Source of the DNA: Branchiostoma lanceolatum
Lineage: Eukaryota > Chordata > Leptocardii > Amphioxiformes > Branchiostomatidae
DNA: 64,000 nucleotides
Reading direction: 5' to 3'
Assembly: GCF_035083965.1 (NCBI RefSeq)
Contig: NC_089726.1
Span: 7,445,501 to 7,509,500 of the forward strand
This document shows positions 40,601 to 52,409 of the stretch, piece by piece. Made by a program: the position numbers and the translations under genes. The number at the start of each line of letters is the position of its first letter. Position 1 is the first letter of the stretch. The notes beneath the pieces were generated by a model that was not told where the DNA came from, did no database searches, and saw only the letters and a list, made by a program, of their open reading frames with translations.

Positions 40601-43600
40601 GAGACCAGTAGAAGTGACGCTGTATGTCTCTTATCTGATGCTGTTGAACCAATGGCAATATTCGCATGTTTTCACCTTTGCCACCAGGTGGGCCCATCTC
40701 CCCCACATCCCCCACATCTCCCACGTCTCCAACGGCGAAGTCCGAGAAGAAAGGCATCAAGAGTGAAGTCAAGACGTTACTGAAGAAAAAGGTACCGTCC
40801 TTTACGTTCATCAAAGACGACAAGACGGGGAAGAAGGACAAGACCAAGTGGTTCGCAGAGATGGAAGCGTCTGAAGGCGCCAAAGATGGGGAATACGAAG
40901 ACGTCGACAAGTACGTAATAGATATTCAAAACAAAAGTAACGTTACAATCCACCGATTTAAATTTAATATCAGTCGCGGGATCATTTCAAAACTAAATGG
41001 TTTTGACTGCAGGATTCAATTTACAGATACATGGTGAAACCCTTCTGACTAGATTCAAGTTACATGTACGCAAATGCCAGAGTTATGGTACTTGAAACGA
41101 TGAAGAGAGTTTGTTGTAGCTATATAGCTATTTTCATACCAACAACACAACACTACCTGAACATTGTAAATTCCAATCGTTCTTGTAGAGCCCTCCTCTC
41201 TCTTTACGAAAAGTCCGTTAGTCGGCACCTACTCGTGTACATTCAGAAAGTTCGTTACAAGTTTTATTCCCATGTTTTCCAGTGTTTATGACGAGTTAGA
41301 CGATGTGAAGGCACAGGCTCTGATGAAGGAACTACGAGAACAAATTTCAAAGAAAGAAGGGGTATGTTACCGATTATTTCATTTATTTGTCTATTTCGGT
41401 CCCACTTACGATACTCAATAGCAAACAAAATGATATGAGACAAACAGTCGAACAAATTTCACCTCTTCTTTATTCAGATAATCAGAGGCCTTAAAAGTGA
41501 ATTGGAGCGAGAAAAAGGATGGAAGAAGAAATATGGGGTAAGTCATTCTCATATATACATGTATGTGGATCGTCGTTATAATCACCAGCTTTAAGGTGAC
41601 CATGAATAACATGTTGGTTTTACAATGTAAAATTACAAAACCAAGTTGAAAAATGACAGCAACATGGCTCTAGACAATGTCACAAGTGACCATTTCGACA
41701 AGGGTTGTATTTTTTGTTCCAAGCGTCAAATAGTCATCATTCCACTATTCCTGCTGTTCTGATTCGGAAGCGTCTGAACTGCCTTCCGTTGGTAAATATT
41801 GTTTATCTGATTGTTGTGGATCCTCATCGTGGTAGTCCGTCGCTGCCTCCTCATCGACTATATCTTCAGCACTAAGGACAGATCCTGCAACTATCGTGTG
41901 GTTCTCGCGTACATCGACAGGCGGCGCGGGTAAAGTTACCTGGTCGTCCACGATGACAATCTCGTCGCTGACGACGCTTGTCTCAACCTCCTCCAGAAGG
42001 AGAGTATCGTCTGACGTAGTAGAGATCGTGTCTTCGTCAGACTCCAGATCGCTCTCGGTAAAACTCGTCAAAACTCGGGGAGTGTTCGTGAAGACCCGGG
42101 GAGTGTTTCTCCAGTACGGCAGCCCCGTGCGAGACATGATCGGCATGATGGGCGGAATCTTCCGGTGGGGCGGCCTGAGGGAGAGGCTCAACATGGGGTC
42201 TACCGCGGGCAGCTTGTCCAGGCTGAGTTTAGCTGTGATGACGCAGAGCCCGTACTGTTTCTCCTGACATCGCTCGCAGATCAGGCTCCGCCAGTCCCAG
42301 CGGTGTAGTTCGCGGTTGTAGCGGCAGATTTCCAGCCACGTGGAGGCCAGCAGGAGGTTGGTCTTGCGGCGGTACATGACGTAGAGCTCGCCGTCCACCA
42401 CGAACAGCACGTGGTCGAACAGGTAGACGTACCTGTAAGGACAAGAACTAGTACTAAAGTTACCTAGGATTGATGTCAATTCGTATTTTCCTAGAACTTC
42501 GTAGAGTGGCATTCGTTATAATTATCACCAAGTACAGTAGGGCATCTTCGCTCGACAGCTTTAAAGAACATATGCAGCAAGATGTGCAAAAGTTAGGTGT
42601 GAGAGGTCGCTCGGCGTAATATACTACGTAACCAGCTGCTGCCACGTCGCATGCCTGCGAAGCTAGTGTGTTACGCCGAAGAGCGGTTATACCAGCTATA
42701 CAGATACAGCACAGAAGGGAAATGTGCAGACTTTGCATGGTGTACGAAATTACTAATGGTGGACGTACCGACTGATATGCATCTAATATCAGTTCAATAA
42801 ACTTACCCGCGGGTGCCCCGCACGCCGTCTGGGCGAGGGACGCCTAGCGACTCCCACTGGTTCTGTCGCGGGTTGAAAGTGATCGGATAGTCTTCGCCTC
42901 CGAGACACGGGTCTTGGGGATGCGCCTTCCCCGTCATGTACACCCTGTCGTTGAAGATGAAGGAGTTGTTTTCCCCCATCCGGCTGAGAAGAGGATCGGA
43001 CAGAGGTGCGTCGATACGGTTCCACTCACCGGAAGTGACGTCATAAGTATACACTCCACGCGTTCCCCCTGAGAACACCATCAGCTTGCCGTTATGGCCG
43101 ACGACATGTTCTACCCTCCCCATTGGAGGGTCTAACTTCTGCGGATCGGTGTCGAGGCACTCCCAGGCGTCTAACTCAGGACTGTACGCCTCGATACCGC
43201 CGAGCTTCCCCATGGCGTAAAGCTTGCCGTCCAGGCTGACCAGGATGAGCGGGTGGTCGAAGCGGCGGCAGGGGACGGGAGCACGCGGGAACCACGTGCC
43301 GTCCACGTGATCGTACTGGAACACGACGTGTCGGCAGTCGGAACTTGCGTCCGTCGCCACGCACATCGTCATGTAGATGTCGATGCCCAACACAGCAAAT
43401 AGAACCTACGCCAATATCGTGGATAGACGTTACCCTCTTGACATTGCAAGCTAAACATGTACAATAATCTTTTCTTAATCCTTGGAATACTCAGGCTCGA
43501 TTTTCAAGATGCGTCTTAGCCAGGGTGGCCAGTGAAAAGGTGTCAGACGAGCGAAAGGAAGAACAAAAACGAGTGCATAAGTCAATTTGAAGATTTTCTT

Positions 43601-46600
43601 CGAAGACGTTTCTGTATTAAACATCTAACGTTACACATTTCCTTTACGTGCCTAATCAAGCGTCTTTACGGCAACTGAACACCATGGATTAGCCAATTGT
43701 AACTACTTCAGCCCTCTGTATTTTGCACAGTACAGAATTTGTAGTTTTGAAATCAAAGTTTCTAGACACCATTCTAACTTTTACACACTATCTATTTCTG
43801 TACCTTGCTGGGCACGTAAATAGTGCCGTACGGAATGGGCGGTGGTCTCAGCTGGTACAGCCTGCTCTGTCTCGGCTCGTACACGACAGCGGGAAGGTCC
43901 CCGTCATCCTTCGGGTAGAACAGCGCGATCTCCCGCAGGCTCATCCCGAGACGTGGTCCGGAGGAACAAGAAAGAAGATCCTTCAGATGATGCTCATCTG
44001 CAAATTCAAGCAACGACGCTCTGACGCAGGAGAGTACCTCCTCCCGATACTTCTCCCTTGTCTCCTGGTCAAATTCCAACCAAGCCAGCGCCGTACGTAA
44101 CACTGTCTCCTCTTCAGACACAAGAAGATCGTCCCAAGAAAGAATCTCTTTCACCTCACTGACGTCCAAGACGGTGAAATCCTCCAAGGAAGACAGTCTT
44201 GAGAAATATCGACAGATAAACTTCTTTGCCTCGAACTCCAGGTGCAAGGCTGCGTGTCTCTTTCCTACTTGCCAGATGCCGAGACAGTTGTCCAGGGATA
44301 TTTGCTCAGCCAGGAAATACTCGCACTCCTCTTTAGCGTTTGTGAACTGTAGCCGATCCGCAGCGCTGAGAAGCGGTAGCACGTTCTCTTTGGTAGCACG
44401 AGCTCGAGGACACTTGCCACCGACCGACTCTAACAAGAGCGCCATGATGTCTTGATCCACTCCTTCGATCGTCACTTCGTCTTCCCTGCTCTCTCGGAGG
44501 TTGCTGGAAAACATGGCTTGAAAGTACGGACTCTCTTTGGACAGGACTGCACGAGATTGCGGAAACGAGCGGCCACCAACGCGAAGTGTGACAGTTGTAG
44601 AACACGCGGCTTTGCTTGCGTTGCTATCGACCGGAGTCCCTTGCTTGTCCTTCAATGTCTTCTCGTTGCTCGTTGAAACGCAGGCGTCTGTGCTGTCGCC
44701 AGCCTCTAGCTTGACATGATTGGTGGCAGGGTTGTCCATGTTGTACGCCGTTAGAATATCTCTTCTTCGCGGTAAATCTGCGGGAGATGTACTCCTTAGC
44801 CGTAGCCTTAGCCGCTCTAAACCGTAGCAACAGATCTACGATGATGTGTTTGTGTGGTACTTGACAATAATGTTCTGGAACTGTTGAACATGGCCCGGAA
44901 CAAGCGGTTCAAAGCGGAGAAGCTCTAGAACACCTGTGCGTGACTGGGCGTGCGCATCGCTGGCATTTGTTGTATGTGTGGCGTTTGATTAGTCAATTAT
45001 TTGTCATAATAGTCTGAAAGGGAATCTTCTGCGCGCTCAGTGGAGTCAGTCAGTCGTTTATGACGTTCACATTGCTTTTGACTGTTACGGTAGGGTTAAT
45101 GGTAGGATGGCTTTACTACATCACAATATGGTCGAAGAAATTTAGTAAAATCCAAACTCCAAATCAGATACAAGATAACTTTATTGAAAATCGTAGTGTT
45201 GCTACTGACTGAAAACCCAATGTTCAATGATCAAAATGCATGAAAAAGAGGTTTTTAGTGATTGTGCCCCTTTGCACCGCTTTGCGCCCATTTGCACTGA
45301 TTTTTTTAAATTTTCAAACCAAAAAAATCATCGCAATTTCAGGCACCGGTTTGCGCAGATGCCGGGTTCGCTCGCTTCCCGAAGGTCTTCCGCAATTGGG
45401 CACAGCCCAGTGAGACATACCCGCTTTAGACATTAAGACTTTTTGGCGACGCCTCAAGGGTGGAGTTTTATGAAGTAAATCATCTTCTTTTACACAGGAT
45501 CTTGAGAAGAAGCACGACGACAACATAAAGATGATCCACGACCTTCAGACGGAGGTCGACCGGCTGCTGGTCCAGCAGGACGAGGACGAGTACGACACCG
45601 TGGGGGATGCCGGGAAATCAGCAGTCCTACCAGAGTTCAACCGAGGTCATTACGACTTGCCTGTACGGCCGGGCGGGATAGTGGAGACTCTCAGCATACA
45701 CGAGGTAGGGAACTTCGTTCGTTTATTCGTCAAGACCCTTGTAGTGGTTAGTGGCACATAACGTTAGGGCAGAACCTTTCCTCACTGTTTCAGTAGCAGG
45801 GTATATTTTTAAAGTGAGGGGTCTCCCTTCACCTTTAACGTTTTAACAATTTTTGTCGGGGTAAACTTGCGAGGAAAAAGTTGTTTTCACTTTGACCCAC
45901 CGTTGTGCAGCCTGGTTATCGAACCGAAAAATTATTTCTTCGGCCGAAAACTTTACCTAAACCAAAGAAAGGTCAATACGGAACTCATGTGGACTTGAAC
46001 ATACACACAAGTCGTGTGGCGCAACTGAAGAACACGCGGCTGTCAAACAATGGGTCCCGGGATCTAATCCCAGGTGTGCCCAGAGACATGTCCGAACTTG
46101 CGCCCCGACGTTGTGCCCTTGGGAAAGGCACTTAACACGACTTTCCTCACTTCACTCAGGTGTAAATGAATACCTAGCTCATCTAGGGTTAGGGACGTCC
46201 CTCGGATAGGACGTTAAAAGGAGGTCCCGTGTTTGGGGAGAGCAACACCCCGCGCACGTTAAAGAACCCACCACACCTTTCGAAAAAGAGTAGGGGCATG
46301 CCCCGGTGTGCGATGGTCCAAATCTTACAGTCCGGTCTGGGATGACATCTTGAAAAGGTGATAGTTCACCTGTTATGTCAATCCTTCCACAAAAATGTGG
46401 TAAATCAAAATAAATAAATAAAACAAGTGCGAACGGGCCTTTACGAAAGTTATCCATTTTGTGTATCCCTTGTCCAGGTTGTTCAGCTGCTGGCCGAGCT
46501 GCATCTGCAGCAGTACAAGAAGACGTTCGAACAGGAGCAGATCGACGGAGAGCTGCTGTCGGGGCTGGATGAAGACATGTGCGTCAAGGAACTCGGCATG

Positions 46601-46666
46601 ACACGTCTTCATGCGCTCAGGCTTCTTAAGAAAGTCGGCAAACGTAAAGCCGAGGAGACGAAGTAA
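33895..46666 (+). CDS. CABIT-SAM signalling adaptor (THEMIS/GAREM-like), 11 exons
   Basis: Joined exons: 33895-34144, 36450-36631, 37219-37350, 37996-38141, 38656-38834, 39370-39564, 40688-40910, 41283-41361, 41478-41537, 45498-45704, 46478-46666. They total 1842 bases (613 residues), all GT-AG and in phase. Residues about 12-255 resemble a CABIT domain (LPTVVKLEEDF, LRKGELLTVHFVREVTKI, FYIPLHCQQLFERLP, ending in DVGLPPLPPEYDD). There follow a coiled-coil stretch (about 298-335), PPRPPKP near 354, an (SPT)n run near 365, a Lys-rich stretch, another coiled coil (about 440-510) and a C-terminal SAM domain (about 547-608: VVQLLAELHLQQYKKTFEQE, ELGMTRLHALRLLKKV). Tyrosines at about 277 (YDDV), 431 (YEDV), 438 (YDEL), 514 (YDTV) and 534 (YDLP) sit in acidic SH2-type contexts. 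THEMIS and GAREM are cytoplasmic adaptors downstream of tyrosine kinases; this role is inferred. The ATG has a good context (taccATGG). The exon 5 donor (gttcgt) is weak. Confidence 0.85.
34190..34335 (+). repeat. Dispersed repeat with ATGATATTTGGTA core (copy 2)
   Basis: Contains tttgtttgtttgtggacagc, ataactcgagaagctgtgga and tttatgatatttggtatgtg in order, as in the copy at 24.7 kb. It lies in CABIT intron 1, 45 bases after the donor. Confidence 0.6.
35285..35755 (+). repeat. Diverged tandem duplication in CABIT intron 1
   Basis: Two segments about 307 bases apart share gttcgacgt, tacgtagt, gtggatgatat, ccatacac/ccatacat and cctaaaagtcagt-aattgtaa in order (for example gtggatgata at 35351 and 35658). 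Confidence 0.6.
37355..37535. mobile_element. MITE with CTAGCCTCCACCAGG-type ends, within CABIT intron 3
   Basis: The core accaggccttcctacggg and aattcggcaaaaaaaggaat with ggcagatattctccctatag is shared with copies at 38922 and 61545. The right end (tagccggtgtagactag) is roughly inverted to the ctagcctccaccagg left end of the other copies. It starts about 10 bases after the exon 3 donor. Confidence 0.5.
37597..37682. repeat. (CAGA)n microsatellite
   Basis: An uninterrupted run of agac units, then degenerate caggcagacagg. It accounts for the repetitive CLSV/CLPV reading frames seen on the other strand. Confidence 0.95.
38470..38720 (+). repeat. Duplicated start of CABIT exon 5
   Basis: The start of exon 5 (gtccccag then gtcagcatcatgcccatg through gagcgtgttgcggggcctgacg, from 38650) has an upstream copy at 38521-38580 in which the acceptor reads ccatag. 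Both copies are in one open frame, and flanking intron sequence (aaa-tttgc) is duplicated too, so the unit is about 130 bases. The upstream copy would shift frame if spliced at its tag and lacks a donor. Confidence 0.7.
38922..39035. mobile_element. Fragment of the CTAGCCTCCACC MITE family
   Basis: Contains tagcctccaccacggcacca, ggccttcttacgggggta and aattcggcaaaaagggg, as at 37355 and 61545, but is truncated after about 110 bases. It begins 88 bases after the CABIT exon 5 donor. Confidence 0.5.
39589..39834. mobile_element. Foldback MITE with about 95-base arms and TTAT flanks
   Basis: The left arm (cgctcgttctcatttaaatg onward) and right arm (ending catttaaatgagaacgagcg) are perfectly inverted for the outer 46 bases or so and nearly so for about 95, around a loop of some 50 bases. 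It is flanked by ttat on both sides (39585-39588 and 39835-39838). It starts 25 bases after the exon 6 donor of the CABIT gene. Confidence 0.85.
40246..40400 (+). repeat. (TTTA)n microsatellite plus dispersed ATGATATTTTG repeat (copy 3)
   Basis: A run of tttatttatt (40246-40275) leads into gtgattttaggcagcataac and tgatgatattttgtctgcgg, a degenerate version of the family found at 34.2 kb. Confidence 0.5.
41745..44739 (-). CDS. BTB-BACK-Kelch protein nested in CABIT intron 9
   Basis: Three exons on the minus strand: 44739-43804, 43405-42807 and 42432-41745, giving 2223 bases (740 residues) with GT-AG junctions in phase. Residues about 47-150 are a BTB domain (VTLRVGGRSFPQSRAVLSKE, SPYFQAMFSSNLRES), followed by a BACK domain (about 155-265: NCLGIWQVGKRHAALHLE, VLRTALAWLEFD). 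Degenerate Kelch motifs run from about 290 to 600 (VLFAVLGIDIYM, GKLYAMGKLGGIEAYSPELD, GKLMVFSGGTRGVYTYDV). The last 110 residues are acidic, Ser/Thr-rich and low in complexity. BTB-Kelch proteins usually act as substrate receptors of CUL3 ubiquitin ligases; the substrate is unknown here. The whole gene lies between CABIT exons 9 and 10 on the opposite strand. No poly(A) signal is seen before CABIT exon 9; the nearest is at about 41382, so its 3' UTR may overlap that exon antisense. Confidence 0.88.
45712..45845 (-). mobile_element. SINE S1 fragment
   Basis: Begins with a cgttcgtttattcgtcaag tail eight bases after the CABIT exon 10 donor and continues through actgtttcagtagcagggta and gaggggtctcccttcac. 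Confidence 0.5.
46010..46427 (+). mobile_element. SINE with conserved TTGGGAAAGGCACTT core
   Basis: The order is a tRNA-like head with a degenerate B box (gggatctaatcccaggtg), acgttgtgcccttgggaaag, acgactttcctcacttcac and caggtgtaaatgaatacc. A second body part follows, then a tail of (AATA)n at about 46405-46427. The core motif is widespread in marine invertebrate and chordate SINEs. It fills most of CABIT intron 10. A reverse-orientation relative is at 57.96 kb. Confidence 0.75.
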
Positions 46667-46778
46667 CGTCTTCAAAACATTGCACACGTTTCGACATAGA
46701 GGTTTGAATCTCCAAGCAGATGTACGATCCCGGTCTGTTTTACCGTTTGTTTATATGTTTCGCATAACCGGAAAACTT

Positions 46779-46905
46779 ATCTCCAAGCAGATCTACAGTT
46801 GGTGATACAGTATCCATATGGCCAAAAGAGTGCCACCGGTGGCCAATTGGATACTGTTTTGGCCCTTAGAATACTTTCTTGGCACCAGCAAATCTGCTTG
46901 GAGAT
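46779..46905. mobile_element. Palindromic MITE with ATCTCCAAGCAGAT ends
   Basis: Ends atctccaagcagat and atctgcttggagat are perfectly inverted; inner gatacagtatccatatggcc and ggccaattggatactgt continue the palindrome. A solo copy of the end motif lies at about 46709. Confidence 0.75.
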
Positions 46906-46998
46906 TACAGTAAATCGCACTTGGGCGCAACACACCAGTCTTGTACAGTAGGTTCAAGCTGTGTACGACCAGACGAGGCGTAGAGAGAGATAGACTAC

Positions 46999-47100
46999 GG
47001 TACCATCCTCCATAGTAACCGCTGGCTCAATCTTTTCGCTTGCTAACGTAACCACGGAGTTAGATTGAGCCAACGGTTACGACTGAGGATGATACCCAGG
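46999..47100. mobile_element. Palindromic MITE, GGTACCATCCTCC ends (copy 1)
   Basis: Begins ggtaccatcctccatagtaa and ends gactgaggatgatacccagg; ctggctcaatc and gattgagccaacgg are inner inverted arms. A second copy lies at 50194-50306. Confidence 0.7.
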
Positions 47101-47890
47101 CTAAGAGAGAGAATTCGAAATCACGCCACAAGGAGACATACAAAACGCCAAAAAGAAACAAATCAGTGCAAAGCAATCCGGTGTTGTACATCTGCTTTGA
47201 GACTGGATGGGTCTTGGTGTTTGTATATCCGAGTGTACATAATAATGACAGCAATCATAATGCTTTATCGAGTCATAATCACGAATCAATATGTGGAATC
47301 TAGAAAAACATTTATAAAGAAAAAATTTTTAAACAATATCTTCAATCAATATATATATATGCTTAAATTAAATTGTGAAATCTGCTTAGGGCTAAGTAAT
47401 CTCTGTAAGTAAGGATGATCTCATGAGTGGAAATTAGTTTTGACTATAGGCGTAATGCATCCCTCGTTGCAACGCTAAGCATTTCCGATAGAAGGCGTGT
47501 GTGATGAAATTGATAAAAACTGGAGACGGACTTGATTGAGTAGAAAAATGTCCCAAAGATACCCTTTCCCCTACAAACCTGTTAATAATGTAGTGTTAGG
47601 ACGCTTCGATGTTATTTTTCTACGAAGTCAGTCTCTAGCGTCTCATCGACGCCCCCGAAGCTTAGGTGCTCTGCAAGCTATTGTCTCGCCTTTTGCAGCC
47701 ACGTGTATGTATTGGTATATTTGTCATTTATTGTTATTTTGGACAAAACTTCAGGGGAAATTAAAACAAAAATATGAACTCCATCTAGCTCTTCAACTCG
47801 TCGATGTTAATGTTTTGTCTTCTTTCTCTCCCATACATGATATCATTCCTGCTGACATCAAATCGTTGTCTTGAACATTTTGATCTATGC

Positions 47891-47892
<2 letters not shown>

Positions 47893-47936
<44 letters not shown>

Positions 47937-48033
47937 GTGTGTGCGTGTATTTGCGTGTGTATTTGTATGTGTGTGTGTACATGCGTGTGTGTGTACATGT
48001 GTGTATATGTGAGTATGCGTGTGCGTGTGTTTT
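47893..48033. repeat. (TG)n/(TA)n microsatellite
   Basis: A gtgtgtgt run, then a pure tatata block of about 25 bases, then tgtgtgcgtg/tgtacatg variants. It explains the low-complexity frames on both strands. Confidence 0.95.
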
Positions 48034-49231
48034 TTTCTACTCGTTTCCAACTTAGAAGAGTCTGTAACCAAACCACGACAGAAAAATGAAGTTTATTGAT
48101 ATCTTTGGCCTACAACTTACCAAGAAAAACGGTAAAAATTCACCCCTGATCATGTTTCCCCGCATAGAATATGTCTAACAGCCACACCAGTGCGCACATT
48201 TCATAATTAAACACTTGGTCAACAAACGGGGTGTATGATAGCTGATATGAACATGCAGTAGGTCTATGATATATCATGATTTGGAATGCAAAATAAGATA
48301 ATCAAGAAGTGAATTTTGTCGTGGACAGCTGCAACACGTGCGAAGTCAATACACTTGCTACTAAAAATGCTTTACTGTACTGTACATATCATTAGTAGTT
48401 CTGTATAGCACCTTATTTCACAACGCACATGCAACGTTACATTCATTGAGACGACACATAACACTCGTTACTCTTTTACGAAAGGCAAACGCCCTGTTCA
48501 GCTTTAAATTTGATCCAAATAAATGCTCCTCTCTCAGCATTTCGCCTTGAATAGTCGCATTAGTAGATTCAATACCAATCCACGTGCTCACAAGCAGGTC
48601 TTTAAAATTAACAATCAGCAAGGAAACCTATATCGCGGTATACAAGTGATTTGTTCATATACATATGGACTGTACAGTACTAGCTATAGTATATATCATA
48701 ATGCCCACTTTGAATGTAACAACCTGACTCTTTGTGCACTATGTGCGTTTCTTTTTCAATGATCACTACTTCGACTTTGGAGCGATATCTACGCTCGCGA
48801 TGTATGAAAATCGCTAATTTCTTAACCCTTTTTTGAATATCAATCATTGGTGTATGGTCTTTACGGCTTTTAAAATATACATTTTAACATGTGTGACTTC
48901 ATATTTGGAGTACGTCATTCAGATCCCTGTAGAGTGCAGTTCTCTGTCTTATCGCTAGATGTCTTGGAGCACCAGTTCCATTACAGCCACAGTAACCTTA
49001 TCATGCCTTGAGATATCTGGGACAGCTTTCATAGAAAAGTAAGAAACAAGATGTGAACGTCAAGGATCTGAGTGGGTGACGTCACGAATGATATCTGGGC
49101 ATTTACAAAAGAATCACGTGACAATCGCAGGTACAGGCGCTCAGGAAAAATCAAACACTTCTCGGAAGCATTTCTCCCTCATATTTCCACCTCGACGTTT
49201 CTCCCGTGGTAAAAACAGACGACATTTTAGG

Positions 49232-52200
49232 TCAGACTTCCTTCTCCATTGTTTCTTGGTCCTTCGCGGCCTTTTCGGCTAGTTTGGATCGGAACTCCCA
49301 GACGCCGTCGTCGTTGGGTTCCATGAAGGGGTCTGCGGACGGGGGGAGCTGGAATATCCACGGGGCGTCGCCAAACTCCTTCTCAGTCAGCTGGAGGTCA
49401 CCTGGAGAAACGTAAAATATGAAAACATTGCTATCTTGATTTCACGATATGGACGTATATATGTAATGAATGTCTCATATCACGTCATTTGGGATACTTT
49501 CAGTAAAATTAAGAGGGTGGTCTGGCGCTGAGGCCCCCGTCCCGTTTTGTATACACCCTTAAAAAGTGTTTCCCCCACGCGTGTGGTCAAGTCATTTTTG
49601 TCACATGTCTCTTAATAGGCGCAAATAACTATGTTGTGTCTTTGGAGAAATGCTTAACAGAAAAATGCTCACTAAAGTGTTCTACTTGCCTAATCAATTG
49701 TTTGTTGCTATTGTAACCCAGTTCTCCGTCGGGAAAGTACAGCATAACGAACTTAATTTGCCACGTCAACAAATCCGTAGATGCGATCTGCAATTGTTTT
49801 AATGGTGTGTACCTAATTGTTCTAACTACAACAACAGACTGATCCTTTGACAACCCACATAATCTACGGACCGGACTAAGTGATTAGGTAACCTCATTAC
49901 GAACATAGTGATTATGTTCTAACGACCGCACACAGCACGATAATCACATTTCGAACCCTTGAAATGAAGAAACAGCAGTTTGTTTCAATGCAGCCGACGA
50001 GAAACAGTCTTTTGGGGAAGGCTCTTTGTTAGTCTCTACCATACTAGGTTGCATGCTGGCCAACTCCTCAGGCATGTAACCTGTCTATTTGGCCAATTTC
50101 TACTATTTTTTTTCCAGCGACCTATGGACTCTGCTAGAGACTAGCTCTTGTTTACAGATCATTCTAGCGTCGCCTTAGAAATGATCGTCACCTGGCCAGG
50201 GTACCATTCTCCGTAGCAACCGCTGGCTCAAACGATAATCGTTTCCGTGGTTAGCAAGCGAAACGATTGAACCAGTGGTTACAACGGAGGAAGGTACTCA
50301 GGCTAACCGTCACCCAGGTGTGCATGGAAAGCGTTGCGGTCTGCATAGCGACAGACAATAGTCTACTGAACAGTACTGGCTTTACATTGACCTTTCTGTT
50401 GCCATACTTCTACTGTTAATAGATTTACAACAGTTGTCTTCCTTCAGACCACAGACTGTCAATATTGTGTCCAAGCCTAATAGGCCAATATGCTCAACGG
50501 CGAACAGTTTACACAAAACCGCTACTGTATGAAACCTCTTCCGACAATACCATTCTACCGTGAGACGGCGCTCGCGCTGCGACTTAGCTGGGACCTAAAT
50601 TGGATTTGTGTAACCCTTGACTTCGTAATTGGAATGTCATTCAAAATGTAATAGTATGACTGTAAATACACTAAAACAAACAAAGCGTTAGAATGTTCTT
50701 TTTTATCTACGAAATTCGTTGAGGGCTCTGTCAAATCAATCAGTCGCAGGGCGGTTGCGGCGAGGTCGCCGCTCTAGTGGATTTAAACGACAGTAACTTG
50801 GGTACACATTAGCCAGAGTTTCCAGTCATATCAACCGTGCCCAATGTACGTTACATGATATATGAACCCCTTTATCATCACACGTTGACTATAAACACGA
50901 TGAACCTTGGTCAAACGTACTGTGACGGGAAAAACTACACTGGGTGGTCTGCCATTCCAAAAAACAAAGGTGCAGATAACGTCCAAGGCAAGATGGCATA
51001 ATTCTACCGTCCTACAAGCCTTAATGTGCCCCCTGCATGGCCTACAAAACGTCTAGATGTGTTTCTTGAGAAACGACTTCGCATTCTTTCAATGGGGTGA
51101 AAAGTGCCGAGGTGACATTGACGACAAACTGACAAGGCAAAGAAACGAATGGCAACACTTTATCATTGGCGACGCTTGACGAACGCATCGCATTGAAATA
51201 TAGAGACATAGATTCTGAAACACTCAATGACTACAGAATAGGTCTCATGGGCTCATACGAAAGTCTGTGTTGTTACAATAGTCGTCTATATATGTAGTGA
51301 GTCAAGTTGATTATCTTTTGAGCAACGACGTTACTGTACCTATATCTAATCTCCAACCGCAGATGTTCCGGGCGCGGGGCCAATTGGGTAGTGTTTTAAT
51401 CCGTTTGGATGCACTTTCTTTCCCAGGTACATGTACTTGGATATTAGAAGCTCCGGGCGCGAGCCGGTGTAGGTCCACGCTCGGTATAATTGGTCTGGAT
51501 ACCAGGGTACCAGTGAGCCTGCGCCCTGGGACGTGGACAACGCCCTTAAATCTTCGTTTGAAGAAGAAGCCAATCCAGAGTATAGATGTACGTTTGGCTG
51601 CCAGAAACCAGGTAGCTTTCAGAAAGCTGATATACAATCAGAAAATAGCACAGGATAAGCCATAAAAAAGATTCCAGCAACGAAGCGGAGGCTACGTCTA
51701 AGATTAATTTTGGTCATTGCGGTTTGTTAAAGAAGAGGTCAATGACCTCACGGTGACCACCGCACGGTAAACATCGCTGTGTCAAACATCCCATGATCGA
51801 TAGTGAAGACGCCGACAGCTAGAACACATCACACGGTCGCTAAATAACCCTGATGGTTCACGGAACCAAGGATCAAGCCGTGCCCTATACTTAATGAAAT
51901 ATATGTCATGCCGGGGCACACGATAGGTCATATCCAGGCTAAGACCACTTTGAATATGATGCTAGCTAGGGTCACATTTCCAAGGACTTCCAAACCTGGG
52001 CCGGGTCGGGCAGTTTGTGGGAATGGAAGTATGATATAAAAGCCAGTAAAACTGGCCATTATTCACCTGAAGTACAGCCAGTAGGTACCCATCTGAGTAA
52101 CGAGGCCGTTGTAGTGCCTTTAGCTTTTAACGTGCTCGAGGTACCTCCTTGATCACGGGATCCCCATATTACGTCCCATCCGAAAGACAAATGTAGGTCC

Positions 52201-52375
52201 AACCAGAATGCCCTTCCCCGGATTCGAACCGGGGCAGTCTCCCAGTTACCAACTGATTGGAATCAGGAGCTCAACTGCGAGGTTGCTACCAGTTGCTACC
52301 AGTTGCTACAGGGACGCTAGCTTCGTCAGAAGGTTATGTTTTCGTATGTATGTGTGTGTCTGTGTGTGTCTGAGT

Positions 52376-52409
<34 letters not shown>

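Larger units (their letters stand above)
46667..49231. other. Intergenic region between CABIT and EF-hand genes
   Basis: No supported gene. It holds two palindromic MITEs (46779-46905 and 46999-47100) and a TG/TA microsatellite (47893-48033). Part of the first kilobase may be 3' UTR of the CABIT gene; an AATAAA on the plus strand at about 48517 is the clearest signal but is distant. A minus-strand AATAAA (tttatt at about 48092) could serve the EF-hand gene. Confidence 0.6.
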
